NCBI RefSeq assembly: GCF_048388525.1
Contig: NZ_DBGCTQ010000032.1
Span: forward strand, 1-40,550
DNA from: BQOK01 sp048388525
GTDB taxonomy: Bacteria; Bacillota; Clostridia; Oscillospirales; Ruminococcaceae
Length of the DNA stretch: 40,550 nt
Direction: 5' to 3'
Below the pieces are notes generated by a model. It saw only the letters and a program-made list of their open reading frames with translations. It was not told the DNA's origin and made no database searches. Below are positions 23,781 through 32,228 of this stretch, piece after piece. Each line of letters starts with the position of its first letter. The stretch's first letter is position 1. A program made the position numbers and the translations under genes.

Positions 23781-26303
23781 ATGAAATTGTTGGTACTGGA
23801 TGGCAACAGCATCGTGAACCGGGCCTTTTATGGCATCAAGCTGCTCACCACCAAGGATGGGCGCTACACCAACGCCATATACGGCTTTATGAACATCCTG
23901 CTGAACCTGCTCAAAGAGACCGAACCGGACGAGGTGGCCATCGCCTTTGACCTCAAGGCCCCCACCTTCCGCCACAAGATGTACGGCGGCTACAAGGCCA
24001 CCCGCAAGGGCATGCCCGAAGAGCTCGCCCAGCAGCTGCCCGTTCTCAAGGAGCTTCTGGCGGATCTGGGCTTTGTGATGGTCAGCAAAGAGGGCTACGA
24101 GGCCGACGATATCCTGGGCACCCTGTCCGCCGCCGCGGCCGCGCGGGGCGACGAGTGCTTTATCGCCACCGGCGATCGGGACAGCCTGCAGCTGGTGGGT
24201 GACCAGGTCACCGTGTTGCTGGCCGCCACCCGCATGGGCCGCAGCGAGACCGTCCGCATGGACACCGCGGCCATCGCCGAAAAATACGGCGTCACCCCAA
24301 AACAGCTCATCGAGGTGAAAAGCCTCATGGGCGACGCGTCCGACAATATCCCCGGCGTGGCCGGCGTGGGCGAAAAGACCGCCCTGGCCCTGATCCAGCA
24401 GTTCGGCAGCCTGGCCGGGGTGTACGGGCACCTGGCCGACCCGGCCATCAAGCCCGGCGTGCGGGCAAAGCTCGAGGCCCACAAGGCCGAGGCCGAGCTC
24501 TCCCGCACCCTGGCCGAGATCGACTGTGCCGCCCCGGTGGACACCGCCCCCGGCGCTTACGCGCGCGGCGCGGGCGACCCGGCCGCCGCCGCGGCCCTGC
24601 TGGCCGAGCTCGAGATCCACTCGCTGGTGGGCCGCCTGGGCCTTGCTGCCGCCCCTGCGCCCGCCAAAAAAGCGGGCGCCGCCCCCCTGTGCGAGGTCCA
24701 GCCGGAGGCCCTGCCCCTTCTCGTTGAGGGCCGGGTATACCTGGCCGCCCAGGGGGCCGAGTGGTATGCGGTGCAGGGCCAAAGCGCGTGGCCCGTGCCC
24801 CCCGCCCGCCTGCCGGACCTTTTAGAGGGCGAGGCCGAACTCTATGTGTTCGACGCAAAGCCCCTGTACCACCTGGCCCTCGCGGCCGGCGGCGTGGGCA
24901 AAGCCATCCGCTTTGACGCAAAGCTGGCCGCCTACCTGCTCAACCCCGCCGCCTCCGGCTATACCGTGGAGCAGCTCGAGGCCGAATACGCGGTCGTGCC
25001 CGCCTTTTGCTGCGAGGCACTGCCCCAGGCCGGGGCCCTCGCCCCCCTGTGCGAGGGCCTGGCGGCACAGGTCGAGGCCGAGGGCATGACCCATCTTTTA
25101 AACGACATCGAGCTCCCCCTCGCCCTCGTCCTGGCGGACATGGAGCGCACCGGCATGCTGGTGGACCGTGAGGGGCTCATCGCCTTTGGCGAAGAGCTCA
25201 AGGTGGTGCTGGAGCAGTGCCTTGCCCGCATCTACGAGGAAGTGGGCTACGAGTTCAACCTGAACAGCCCCAAGCAGCTGGGCGAGGCCCTGTTCGTCAA
25301 AATGGGTCTGCCGCCCCGCAAAAAGACCAAGAGCGGCTACTCCACCGACGCCGAGACGCTGGAGAGCCTGCGGGCCTACAGCCCTGTGGTGGGGGACATC
25401 CTGCAATACCGCACCTATCAAAAGCTCAACAGCACCTACGTGGAGGGGCTTCTCAAGGTCATCGGGCCGGACGGGCGCATGCACTCCACCTTCAACCAGA
25501 CCGAGGCCCGCACCGGGCGGCTCTCGTCCAGCGAGCCCAATCTGCAGAACATCCCCATCCGCACCGAGCTGGGCAGCCGCCTGCGCCAGTTTTTTCTGGC
25601 AAAGCCCGGCTGCCTTCTGGCCGACGCCGACTACAGCCAGATCGAGCTGCGCATCCTCGCCCACATCGCGGGCGACAAGACCATGCAGGATGCCTTTTTG
25701 ACCGGGCAGGACATCCATCGCAGCACCGCCGCCAAAATTTACAGCATGCCCCCTGAAATGATCACCCCGGCCCTGCGCTCCTCGGCCAAGGCGGTGAACT
25801 TCGGCATCGTGTACGGCATCGGCGCCTTCAGCCTCTCCAAGGACATTGGGGTCAGCGTAAAAGAAGCCGACGCCTTTATCAAAAACTATCTGGCAAATTT
25901 CCCCGGCGTCAAACAGTATATGGAAAGCACCATCGCCCAGGGCCGCGAACAGGGCTATGTGACCACCCTGTTCGGCCGCCGCCGCGCCCTGCCCGAGCTC
26001 GCCAGCAAAAACTTCAACCTGCGCGCCCTGGGCGAGCGCATGGCCATGAACACTCCCATCCAGGGCACCGCGGCCGATGTGATCAAGCTGGCCATGGTAA
26101 AGGTTTGGCGGCGTCTGCGCGCCGAAAAGCTGCAGGCAAAGCTCATCCTGCAGGTGCACGATGAGCTGATCGTGGAAGCCCCCAAGGCCGAGGCAAAAGC
26201 CGTCTGCCGCATTTTGCAGGAGGAAATGCAGAACGCGGTGGAGTTTGCCGTGCCCCTCACCGCCGACGTGAACACCGGCAAGACCTGGCTGGAGGCGCAC
26301 TGA
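23781..26303 (+). CDS. polA: DNA polymerase I
   Basis: An 840-residue family A polymerase. The N-terminal 5'-3' exonuclease domain (about 1-290) starts with LDGNSIVNRAFYG and has YEADDILGT, TGDRDSLQL and GDASDNIPGVAGVGEKTA. A middle domain (about 310-450) follows, then the polymerase domain with RTGRLSSSEPNLQNIPIRT, motif A DYSQIELRILAHIAGD, motif B KAVNFGIVYGIGAFSLS and motif C VHDELIVEAP near the end. The middle domain lacks the acidic exonuclease residues of the proofreading centre, as in Bacillus and Thermus enzymes. The ATG at 23781 has GGAGG at good spacing. rimI follows one base after the stop. Confidence 0.98.
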   Translation: MKLLVLDGNSIVNRAFYGIKLLTTKDGRYTNAIYGFMNILLNLLKETEPDEVAIAFDLKAPTFRHKMYGGYKATRKGMPEELAQQLPVLKELLADLGFVMVSKEGYEADDILGTLSAAAAARGDECFIATGDRDSLQLVGDQVTVLLAATRMGRSETVRMDTAAIAEKYGVTPKQLIEVKSLMGDASDNIPGVAGVGEKTALALIQQFGSLAGVYGHLADPAIKPGVRAKLEAHKAEAELSRTLAEIDCAAPVDTAPGAYARGAGDPAAAAALLAELEIHSLVGRLGLAAAPAPAKKAGAAPLCEVQPEALPLLVEGRVYLAAQGAEWYAVQGQSAWPVPPARLPDLLEGEAELYVFDAKPLYHLALAAGGVGKAIRFDAKLAAYLLNPAASGYTVEQLEAEYAVVPAFCCEALPQAGALAPLCEGLAAQVEAEGMTHLLNDIELPLALVLADMERTGMLVDREGLIAFGEELKVVLEQCLARIYEEVGYEFNLNSPKQLGEALFVKMGLPPRKKTKSGYSTDAETLESLRAYSPVVGDILQYRTYQKLNSTYVEGLLKVIGPDGRMHSTFNQTEARTGRLSSSEPNLQNIPIRTELGSRLRQFFLAKPGCLLADADYSQIELRILAHIAGDKTMQDAFLTGQDIHRSTAAKIYSMPPEMITPALRSSAKAVNFGIVYGIGAFSLSKDIGVSVKEADAFIKNYLANFPGVKQYMESTIAQGREQGYVTTLFGRRRALPELASKNFNLRALGERMAMNTPIQGTAADVIKLAMVKVWRRLRAEKLQAKLILQVHDELIVEAPKAEAKAVCRILQEEMQNAVEFAVPLTADVNTGKTWLEAH

Positions 26304-26304
26304 C

Positions 26305-26784
26305 ATGCAGGCTTTCACCGTGCGGCCCCTGGCCGCCGCGGACCTGGCCGCCGCCGCCGCCATTGAGGCCACCGCCCCGGACCCCTGGACCGCCGGCCAG
26401 CTGGAAGCCGAGCTGGCCGTGCAGCTGGCCGGCGGCGCGGCGCGCCTGTTCGTGGCGGCGGGCGAGGCCGGCCCCGTGGGCCTGGCCGCCTACCAGCTGG
26501 CGGCGGGCGAAGCCAATCTCTGCACCTTCACCGTGGCCCCCGCCGCCCGGCGGCAGGGGGTGGGGCGGGCCCTGCTGGAACAGAGCCTCGCGGCGCTGAA
26601 AGCCGAGGGCGCCGGCAGCTGCTTTTTGGAGGCGCGCGCCTCCAACGCCCCGGCCCTGGCGCTGTACGGGCGGCTGGGCTTTGCCCGGGTGGGCCTGCGC
26701 CGGGGCTTTTACCGCGCCCCCGCCGAGGACGCGGTGCTCATGGCAAAAACGCTCGTCCCCCTCTCCGCGCCTTCAGCCCCATAA
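26305..26784 (+). CDS. rimI: GNAT acetyltransferase, RimI-like
   Basis: A 159-residue GNAT. The acetyl-CoA binding motif is VAPAARRQGVGRALLEQSL, with the following LEARASNAPALALYGRLGFARVGLRRGFYR typical of RimI. RimI acetylates the N-terminal alanine of ribosomal protein S18 in E. coli; the wider family acts on other proteins. It starts 1 bp after polA, with GGAGG inside the end of polA, and lies just before tsaD, the common rimI-tsaD pairing. tsaB, often adjacent, is not here. Confidence 0.9.
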   Translation: MQAFTVRPLAAADLAAAAAIEATAPDPWTAGQLEAELAVQLAGGAARLFVAAGEAGPVGLAAYQLAAGEANLCTFTVAPAARRQGVGRALLEQSLAALKAEGAGSCFLEARASNAPALALYGRLGFARVGLRRGFYRAPAEDAVLMAKTLVPLSAPSAP

Positions 26785-26813
26785 TTCGTTAAAAAACGTG
26801 GTGATTTTACATA

Positions 26814-27827
26814 ATGTATATTTTAGGCATCGAGTCCAGCTGCGACGAGACCGCAGCCGCCGTGGTAAAAAACGGCCGCCAGCTGATCAGCAATGTGGTG
26901 GCCAGCAGTGTGGCCGAGCAGGCGCTGTACGGCGGCGTCGTGCCCGAGATCGCCAGCCGCCGCCATGTGGAATCCATCAGCCCGGTGGTCGGGCAGGCCC
27001 TGGCCGAGGCGCAGCTCTCGCCCGCCGACCTCTCCGGCATCGCTGTCACCTTCGCCCCCGGGCTGATCGGCGCGGTGCTGGTGGGGGTCAACTTCGCAAA
27101 GGGCCTCGCCTACGCCGCCCAAAAGCCGCTCATCCCGGTGCACCACCTGCGGGGCCACATCGCGGCGCTGTACCTCACCCACCCGGACCTGGAGCCGCCC
27201 TTTTTGTGCCTGGTGGCCAGCGGCGGCCACAGCCACATCGTGCAGGTGCAAAGCTATACCCGTTATAAGGTGCTGGGCCGCACGGTCGACGACGCGGCCG
27301 GCGAGGCGTTCGACAAGGTGGCCCGCACCCTGGGGCTTGGATATCCCGGCGGCCCGGCCGTCAGCAAAGCCGCCCGGGGCGGCGACCCCAAAAAGTACCG
27401 CCTGCCGGTGCCCAGGGTCGAGGGCCCTTACAACGTCAGCTTTTCCGGTCTGAAAACCGCTGTGCTGAACGCGGTGAACCAGGCCGCCATGAAGGGCGAG
27501 CCGCTGGACATTTCCAGCATGGCCGCCAGCTTTGAGCGCCGCATCGACGAGATCCTGGCCGAAAAGCTGCTTGCCGCCGCGCGGGATACCGGCGCCTCCA
27601 CCCTGTGCCTTGCGGGGGGCGTGGCCGCCAACGGCCTTTTGCGCAGCCTGCTGAACGAGGGTGCGCAAAAGCTGGGCGTGCGGCTGTGCCTGCCCCAGCA
27701 GCGCTTTTGCGGCGACAACGGCGCCATGATCGCCGCGCAGGGGTACTACGAATTGCAGGCCGGGCGCAGGGCGGACCTGTCGCTCAACGGCCTCGCCACC
27801 CTTCCCATCGACTACGACTGCGAATAA
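26814..27827 (+). CDS. tsaD: tRNA N6-adenosine threonylcarbamoyltransferase
   Basis: A 337-residue TsaD/Kae1/Gcp protein. It starts MYILGIESSCDETAAAV; the metal-binding HxxxH-type motif is VHHLRGHIAAL, the nucleotide part is VASGGHSHIV, and LDDAAGEAFDK-like VDDAAGEAFDKVAR and GGVAANGLLR follow. With TsaB, TsaC and TsaE it makes t6A37 in ANN-decoding tRNAs; the other partners are outside the window. It is the last gene of the polA-rimI-tsaD run. Confidence 0.98.
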   Translation: MYILGIESSCDETAAAVVKNGRQLISNVVASSVAEQALYGGVVPEIASRRHVESISPVVGQALAEAQLSPADLSGIAVTFAPGLIGAVLVGVNFAKGLAYAAQKPLIPVHHLRGHIAALYLTHPDLEPPFLCLVASGGHSHIVQVQSYTRYKVLGRTVDDAAGEAFDKVARTLGLGYPGGPAVSKAARGGDPKKYRLPVPRVEGPYNVSFSGLKTAVLNAVNQAAMKGEPLDISSMAASFERRIDEILAEKLLAAARDTGASTLCLAGGVAANGLLRSLLNEGAQKLGVRLCLPQQRFCGDNGAMIAAQGYYELQAGRRADLSLNGLATLPIDYDCE

Positions 27828-27872
27828 GAAAAAAGGCGGGGCCCGCACGAATATGTCGTGCGGGCCCCGCCT
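27828..27872 (-). terminator. Terminator between tsaD and hsp20
   Basis: A perfect 17-bp stem (27834-27850 with 27856-27872) and 5-nt loop; on the minus strand it is followed by T6. It ends hsp20 well; on the plus strand only a weak T stretch follows, so tsaD may be less efficiently terminated. Confidence 0.85.
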
Positions 27873-27900
27873 CTTGCTGAGGGGGAAAATCGTGAAAGGC

Positions 27901-28320
27901 TCACTCAATGGCGATGCTGCGGGCGGCGGGGGCCGTCTCGGCGCGCTTGGGCAGGGTCACTTCCAAAATGCCGTTGTTGTAAGCGGCGGTGATCGCCCCG
28001 GCGTCAATGCCGGAAATATCAAAGCTGCGGCTGAACGAGCCGAACTTGCGCTCCCGGCGCACATAATCCTTCTGCCTGTCCTCGGTCTCGCTGCTGTGGC
28101 GCGCGGTGATCACCAGGTTGTCGCCGTTTAAATCCAGGCTGATGTCCTCTTTCCGGAAGCCGGGCAGCTCTGCCTCCAGCAGGTAGTGGCCGCCCTTATC
28201 CTGGATGTCGCACCGGAACTGGCTCATGTCGCCAAAGCCGGTGAACAGGCTGCGCTCCATATTGTCCAGATAGTTCCACAAGCTATTCTCTTCACGGCCG
28301 AACGGGATCATACCAAACAT
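27901..28320 (-). CDS. Small heat-shock protein, Hsp20/alpha-crystallin family
   Basis: A 139-residue Hsp20. The alpha-crystallin domain covers about 38-135, with FRCDIQDKGGHYLLEAELPGFRKEDISLDLNGDNLVITA, DRQKDYVRRERKFGSFSRSFDI, and the C-terminal AAYNNGILEVTLPK. These proteins hold unfolded proteins without ATP. The ATG at 28320 has a TAGGAG box. A leader of about 200 nt and a CIRCE-like element (28523-28549) lie upstream, so heat control through HrcA is likely. Confidence 0.95.
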   Translation of the reverse strand: MFGMIPFGREENSLWNYLDNMERSLFTGFGDMSQFRCDIQDKGGHYLLEAELPGFRKEDISLDLNGDNLVITARHSSETEDRQKDYVRRERKFGSFSRSFDISGIDAGAITAAYNNGILEVTLPKRAETAPAARSIAIE

Positions 28321-28522
28321 ACAAAACTCCTATTCTCCGCGCTTTAAAATATTTTTGTCGGCCGGCGCGCTTTCAGCGCGGGCGCTGCGTCGGGCCTGTC
28401 AAAAGGTTCCGGGGCCGGCTTCCCGGGGCGTTTGCCCCGGGCTCCCCGCCCTCCTGACAAGTATTACTATACCCCCGTTTTGTGTTTTATCTTTTTATTT
28501 TTTATGAACAAATTGTAAATAA
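28321..28522 (-). other. Long structured hsp20 leader
   Basis: About 200 bp between the hsp20 ATG and the CIRCE element. It has several GC-rich inverted repeats, including CCCGGGGC paired with GCCCCGGG (about 28425-28441), then an AT-rich stretch just before the ribosome binding site. It could fold into a leader RNA, possibly thermosensing. No gene is seen here. Confidence 0.4.
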
Positions 28523-28549
28523 TTAGCACTCGTTATGTTTGACTGCTAA
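28523..28549. promoter_or_regulatory. CIRCE-like HrcA operator
   Basis: TTAGCACTC, 9-nt spacer, GACTGCTAA: the CIRCE inverted repeat with a single mismatch in the right arm (C where consensus has G). HrcA is the known repressor. It lies in the hsp20-rarA divergent region; hsp20 is the natural target. Confidence 0.85.
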
Positions 28550-28575
28550 CGCCCTCTTTTTGTTCTCTGCCCCTG

Positions 28576-28604
28576 TTGCGCCCGGGCCGCCGCGGGGGTA
28601 TACT
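28576..28604 (+). promoter_or_regulatory. Probable rarA promoter
   Basis: -35 TTGCGC (28576-28581), 17-bp spacer, -10 TATACT (28599-28604), 35 bp before the rarA ATG. Confidence 0.5.
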
Positions 28605-28638
28605 AAAGGCAGCCAAACACAGCAAAGGAGGCCCCGCC

Positions 28639-29976
28639 ATGCAGCAGACCACTCTGTTTGAATCCGCCCAGGAGCGGCCCTTGGCCAGCCGGATGCGCCC
28701 CCGGGATCTCGATGAATTCGCCGGCCAGCAGCACCTGCTGGGCCCCGGCAAGATCCTGCGTCAGCTCATCGAGGCCGACCGGGTCAGCAGCATGATCTTT
28801 TGGGGGCCGCCGGGCGTGGGCAAAACCACTTTGGCCCGCATCATCGCCCGCCGCACCAAGGCAGAATTTGTGGATTTCAGCGCCGTGACCAGCGGCATCA
28901 AAGAGATCAAAACCGTCATGCAAACCGCCGAGCAGTCCCTGCGCTTCGGCCAAAAGACCATCCTGTTTGTAGACGAGATCCACCGCTTCAACAAGGCCCA
29001 GCAGGATGCATTTCTGCCCTATGTGGAGAGGGGCAGCATCGTGCTGATCGGCGCCACCACCGAAAACCCCAGCTTCGAGATCAACTCCGCCCTGCTCTCC
29101 CGCTGCAAGGTGTTCGTGCTGAACGCCCTCACGGCCGACGACCTGGCGGGCCTGCTGCGCCGCGCCCTCACCGACAAGCGGGGTTTTGGCGGCCAGAACG
29201 TGGAGATCGAGGAGGACGCCCTCTTTATGATCGCCAACTTTGCAAACGGCGACGCCCGCACCGCCCTGGGCACCCTGGAAATGGCGGTGCTGAACGGCCG
29301 GCGCGAGGAGGGCGGGATCTATGTGGAGCGCGGCCTTTTGGAGCAGTGCATCAGCAAAAAAAGCCTTTTGTACGACAAAAAGGGCGAGGAACACTACAAC
29401 CTGATCAGCGCGCTGCACAAATCCATGCGCAATTCCGACCCGGACGCCGCGGTGTACTGGCTGGCCCGCATGCTGGAGGCGGGCGAGGACCCCCTGTACG
29501 TGGCCCGGCGGCTGGTGCGCTTTGCCAGCGAGGACATTGGCCTGGCCGACAGCCGCGCGCTGGAGATCACGGTGGCCGCCTACCAGGCCTGCCACTTTTT
29601 AGGCATGCCGGAATGCTGCGTGCATCTCACCCACGCGGTGGTGTACCTCTCGCTGGCGCCCCGCTCCAACGCCCTGTACAAAGCCTACGAGCGCGCCAAG
29701 GAGGACGCTTTGAAAATGCTGGACGAGCCGGTGCCCCTGGTGATCCGCAACGCGCCCACCCGCCTGATGAAAGAGCTGGACTACGGCAAGGGTTACGTTT
29801 ACGCCCACGACACCGACGAAAAGCTGGCGGATATGGACTGCCTGCCCGAAAGCCTTCTGGGCCGCCGCTACTACGAGCCCACCGGCCAGGGCAGCGAGGC
29901 CCGCGCCAAGGAAAACCTGGACCGCATCCTTGCCCGCCGGGCCGAGATGCGCGCGGCAAGGGAGGGCAAAGAATGA
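28639..29976 (+). CDS. rarA: Replication-associated recombination protein A (AAA+ ATPase)
   Basis: A 445-residue RarA/MgsA/WRNIP1 protein. Walker A GPPGVGKTT is at 56-64, Walker B with VDEIHRFNK at 111-119, sensor 1 as ATTENPSFEI, and the clamp-loader-like C-terminal tetramerisation domain with HYNLISALHKSMRNSDPDAAVYWLARMLEAGEDPLY. It acts at stalled forks. The ATG at 28639 has AAAGGAGG at good spacing. Its stop overlaps the start of the next gene by four bases (ATGA). Confidence 0.97.
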   Translation: MQQTTLFESAQERPLASRMRPRDLDEFAGQQHLLGPGKILRQLIEADRVSSMIFWGPPGVGKTTLARIIARRTKAEFVDFSAVTSGIKEIKTVMQTAEQSLRFGQKTILFVDEIHRFNKAQQDAFLPYVERGSIVLIGATTENPSFEINSALLSRCKVFVLNALTADDLAGLLRRALTDKRGFGGQNVEIEEDALFMIANFANGDARTALGTLEMAVLNGRREEGGIYVERGLLEQCISKKSLLYDKKGEEHYNLISALHKSMRNSDPDAAVYWLARMLEAGEDPLYVARRLVRFASEDIGLADSRALEITVAAYQACHFLGMPECCVHLTHAVVYLSLAPRSNALYKAYERAKEDALKMLDEPVPLVIRNAPTRLMKELDYGKGYVYAHDTDEKLADMDCLPESLLGRRYYEPTGQGSEARAKENLDRILARRAEMRAAREGKE

Positions 29977-30857
29977 AGGTTCTTGTGCTGGGCGGCACCC
30001 GTTTTTTCGGGGTTCGGCTGGTGGAGGCCCTGCTGGCGGGCGGCCACACCGTCACCCTCGCCACCCGGGGCCGCACACCGGACCCGTTCGGGCCGGCGGT
30101 GGAGCGGCTGAGGCTCGACCGCACCGACCCCGCCGCCATGAAGGCGGCTTTTTCCCATCGCCGGTTTGACGCCGTGTGCGACGACCTGGCCTACTGCTCG
30201 GGCGATGTAAAAACCGCGCTGGACGCGCTGCGCTGCGGCCGGTATGTGATGGTCTCCTCCACGGCGGTGTACGCTCTGCGCCCCGGTGTCTGCGAAGCGG
30301 ACTTTTCGCCGCTGGCCCATCCCCTGCGCTGGGGCTGCCGGGCCGATTTTGACTATGCCGGGGGCAAGCGCCAGGCCGAGCGGGCGCTCTTTGGCGAATA
30401 TCCGGGGCAGAACGCGGCCGCCGCGCGCTTTCCCTTTGTGCTCGGCCCCGGCGACTATACCCGGCGGCTGTATTTTTATGTGGAGCATGCCCTGGCGGGC
30501 CTCCCCATGGCCATCGACAATCTGCACGCCCCCCTGGGCTTCATCCACGAGCGGGAGGCGGGGCGTTTTCTGGCCTGGCTCGCGACCGAAAGCTCTCTTA
30601 CCGGTCCTGTAAACGGCTGCTGCCCGGGCACGGCAAGCGTGGCCGACCTTCTGCGTCATGTGCAGGCCCGCACCGGCAAGGCCGCGCTGCTCTCCCCCTC
30701 CGGCGATCCGGCCCCCTACAACGGCACCCCGGCCTACAGCGTCGACACCCGCCGGGCCGGGGCCGCCGGCTTTTGCTTTTCACCGCTGCAAAGCTGGCTG
30801 CCCGCCCTGCTGGACCGCTATATCTGCCAGGCGCGGCAGCTCGCCGGCAAAGCCTGA
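29973..30857 (+). CDS. NAD-dependent epimerase/dehydratase-like (extended SDR) protein
   Basis: A 294-residue protein starting with KVLVLGGTRFFGVRLVEALLAGGHTVTLATRG, the GxxxFxG form of the Rossmann motif in extended SDRs. VMVSSTAVYAL and then DYAGGKRQAE supply the Ser and Tyr-x-x-x-Lys positions (here YAGGK), and RFPFVLGPGDYTRR follows. Substrate unknown; some members are RNA-binding or reductases without a sugar substrate. It overlaps rarA by ATGA with a GGAGGG box, so they are coupled. Confidence 0.88.
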   Translation: MKVLVLGGTRFFGVRLVEALLAGGHTVTLATRGRTPDPFGPAVERLRLDRTDPAAMKAAFSHRRFDAVCDDLAYCSGDVKTALDALRCGRYVMVSSTAVYALRPGVCEADFSPLAHPLRWGCRADFDYAGGKRQAERALFGEYPGQNAAAARFPFVLGPGDYTRRLYFYVEHALAGLPMAIDNLHAPLGFIHEREAGRFLAWLATESSLTGPVNGCCPGTASVADLLRHVQARTGKAALLSPSGDPAPYNGTPAYSVDTRRAGAAGFCFSPLQSWLPALLDRYICQARQLAGKA

Positions 30858-30867
30858 CCCCCACGCC

Positions 30868-30910
30868 AAAGGGCGGCACAGCAAACGCTGTGCCGCCCTT
30901 TTTCTTTTTT
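30868..30910. terminator. Bidirectional terminator between the epimerase-like gene and icd
   Basis: A perfect 15-bp stem (30868-30882 with 30887-30901) and 4-nt loop with a T-rich run on the plus strand. It ends the rarA operon and probably icd from the other side. Confidence 0.9.
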
Positions 30911-30935
30911 TCGCGCTTTCCACGCCGGGCGGCCC

Positions 30936-32150
30936 TCAGGCCCCCAGCTTTGCTTCCAGGTTTTTGCGGATGGCTTTGATGAACTCGCCGCTGGTCACCG
31001 GGGTCGGGGTGATGCCCTCGGCCAGGCCGCAAAGGTCCTTGGTCATCACACCGCTCTCCAGCGTTTCCAGGCACGCGGCCTCCAGGGTCTTTGCGAACTC
31101 CTGCAATTCGGCGCTGCCGTCCATTTCGCCCCGCTTTGCCAGCGCGCCGGTCCAGGCAAAAATGGTTGCCATGGGGTTGGTGCTGGTGGCCTCGCCTTTC
31201 AAATAGCGGTAATAGTGGCGGGTCACGGTGCCGTGGGCCGCCTCGTACTCATAGCAGCCGTCCGGGCTCACCAGCACGCTGGTCATCATGGCAAGGCTGC
31301 CGAACGCAGTCGATACCATATCGCTCATCACATCGCCATCGTAGTTCTTGCAGGCCCAGATAAACCCACCCTCGCTGCGGATCACCCGCGCCACCGCGTC
31401 GTCGATCAGGGTGTAGAAATACTCGATGCCCGCCGCGGCAAAAGCCTCTTTATATTCGGCCTCAAAAATTTCGGCAAAAATATCCTTGAAGGTGTGGTCA
31501 TACTTTTTGCTGATGGTGTCCTTGGTGGAAAACCAGAGATCCTGCTTTGTGGCCAGCGCGTAGTTAAAGCAGCTGCGGGCAAAGCTGGCGATCGAGGTGT
31601 CCTTGTTGTAGGTGCCCTGCAAAATGCCCGGGCACTCAAAATCATACACGGTCTCGCGCAGCTCGGCGCCGTCCGCGCCGGTGAACAGCAATTCGGCCTT
31701 GCCGGGCCCGGGAATCCGGAACTCGGTGCCCCGGTACACGTCGCCATAGGCGTGGCGGGCAATGGTGATGGGCTTTTTCCAGTTCTTCACCACCGGCTTG
31801 ATGCAGTCGATCAGAATGGGCGCGCGGAACACGGTGCCGTCCAGCACGGCGCGGATGGTGCCGTTAGGGCTCTTCCACATCTCGTGCAGGCTGTACTCGG
31901 TCATGCGCTGTGCGTTGGGGGTAATGGTGGCGCATTTCACCGAAACGCCGTATTTCTTATTTGCCAGCGCCGCGTCCATGGTCACCTGGTCGCGGGTGGC
32001 GTCCCGGTGTTCCAGGCCCAGGTCGTAATATTCGCATTTCAGCTCCACAAAGGGCTCCAGCAGCTCCTCCTTGATCATCCGCCACAAAATACGGGTCATC
32101 TCATCCCCGTCCATCTCCACCAGGGGGGTCGTCATCCTGATCTTTTCCAT
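30936..32150 (-). CDS. icd: NADP-dependent isocitrate dehydrogenase (eukaryote-like subfamily)
   Basis: A 404-residue enzyme of the type found in eukaryotes and some Clostridia and Bacteroidetes, not the E. coli type: VEMDGDEMTRILWRMIKEELL near the start, VKCATITPN, the substrate-binding SPNGTIRAVLDGTVFR, and DGDVMSDMVSTAFGSLAMMTSVLVSPDG with metal and cofactor residues, then EAAHGTVTRHY. It makes 2-oxoglutarate and NADPH. The ATG at 32150 has an AAAGGCGAGGG box. It lies after the aminotransferase gene on the same strand, a sensible pairing for 2-oxoglutarate use. Confidence 0.97.
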   Translation of the reverse strand: MEKIRMTTPLVEMDGDEMTRILWRMIKEELLEPFVELKCEYYDLGLEHRDATRDQVTMDAALANKKYGVSVKCATITPNAQRMTEYSLHEMWKSPNGTIRAVLDGTVFRAPILIDCIKPVVKNWKKPITIARHAYGDVYRGTEFRIPGPGKAELLFTGADGAELRETVYDFECPGILQGTYNKDTSIASFARSCFNYALATKQDLWFSTKDTISKKYDHTFKDIFAEIFEAEYKEAFAAAGIEYFYTLIDDAVARVIRSEGGFIWACKNYDGDVMSDMVSTAFGSLAMMTSVLVSPDGCYEYEAAHGTVTRHYYRYLKGEATSTNPMATIFAWTGALAKRGEMDGSAELQEFAKTLEAACLETLESGVMTKDLCGLAEGITPTPVTSGEFIKAIRKNLEAKLGA

Positions 32151-32228
32151 GGGTATCCCTCGCCTTTCTGCTCGTTTTTATCACTCCGCGCCGGGGCGCG
32201 GGTCCTTGCCTTTTTGTGCGGGCGGCCC

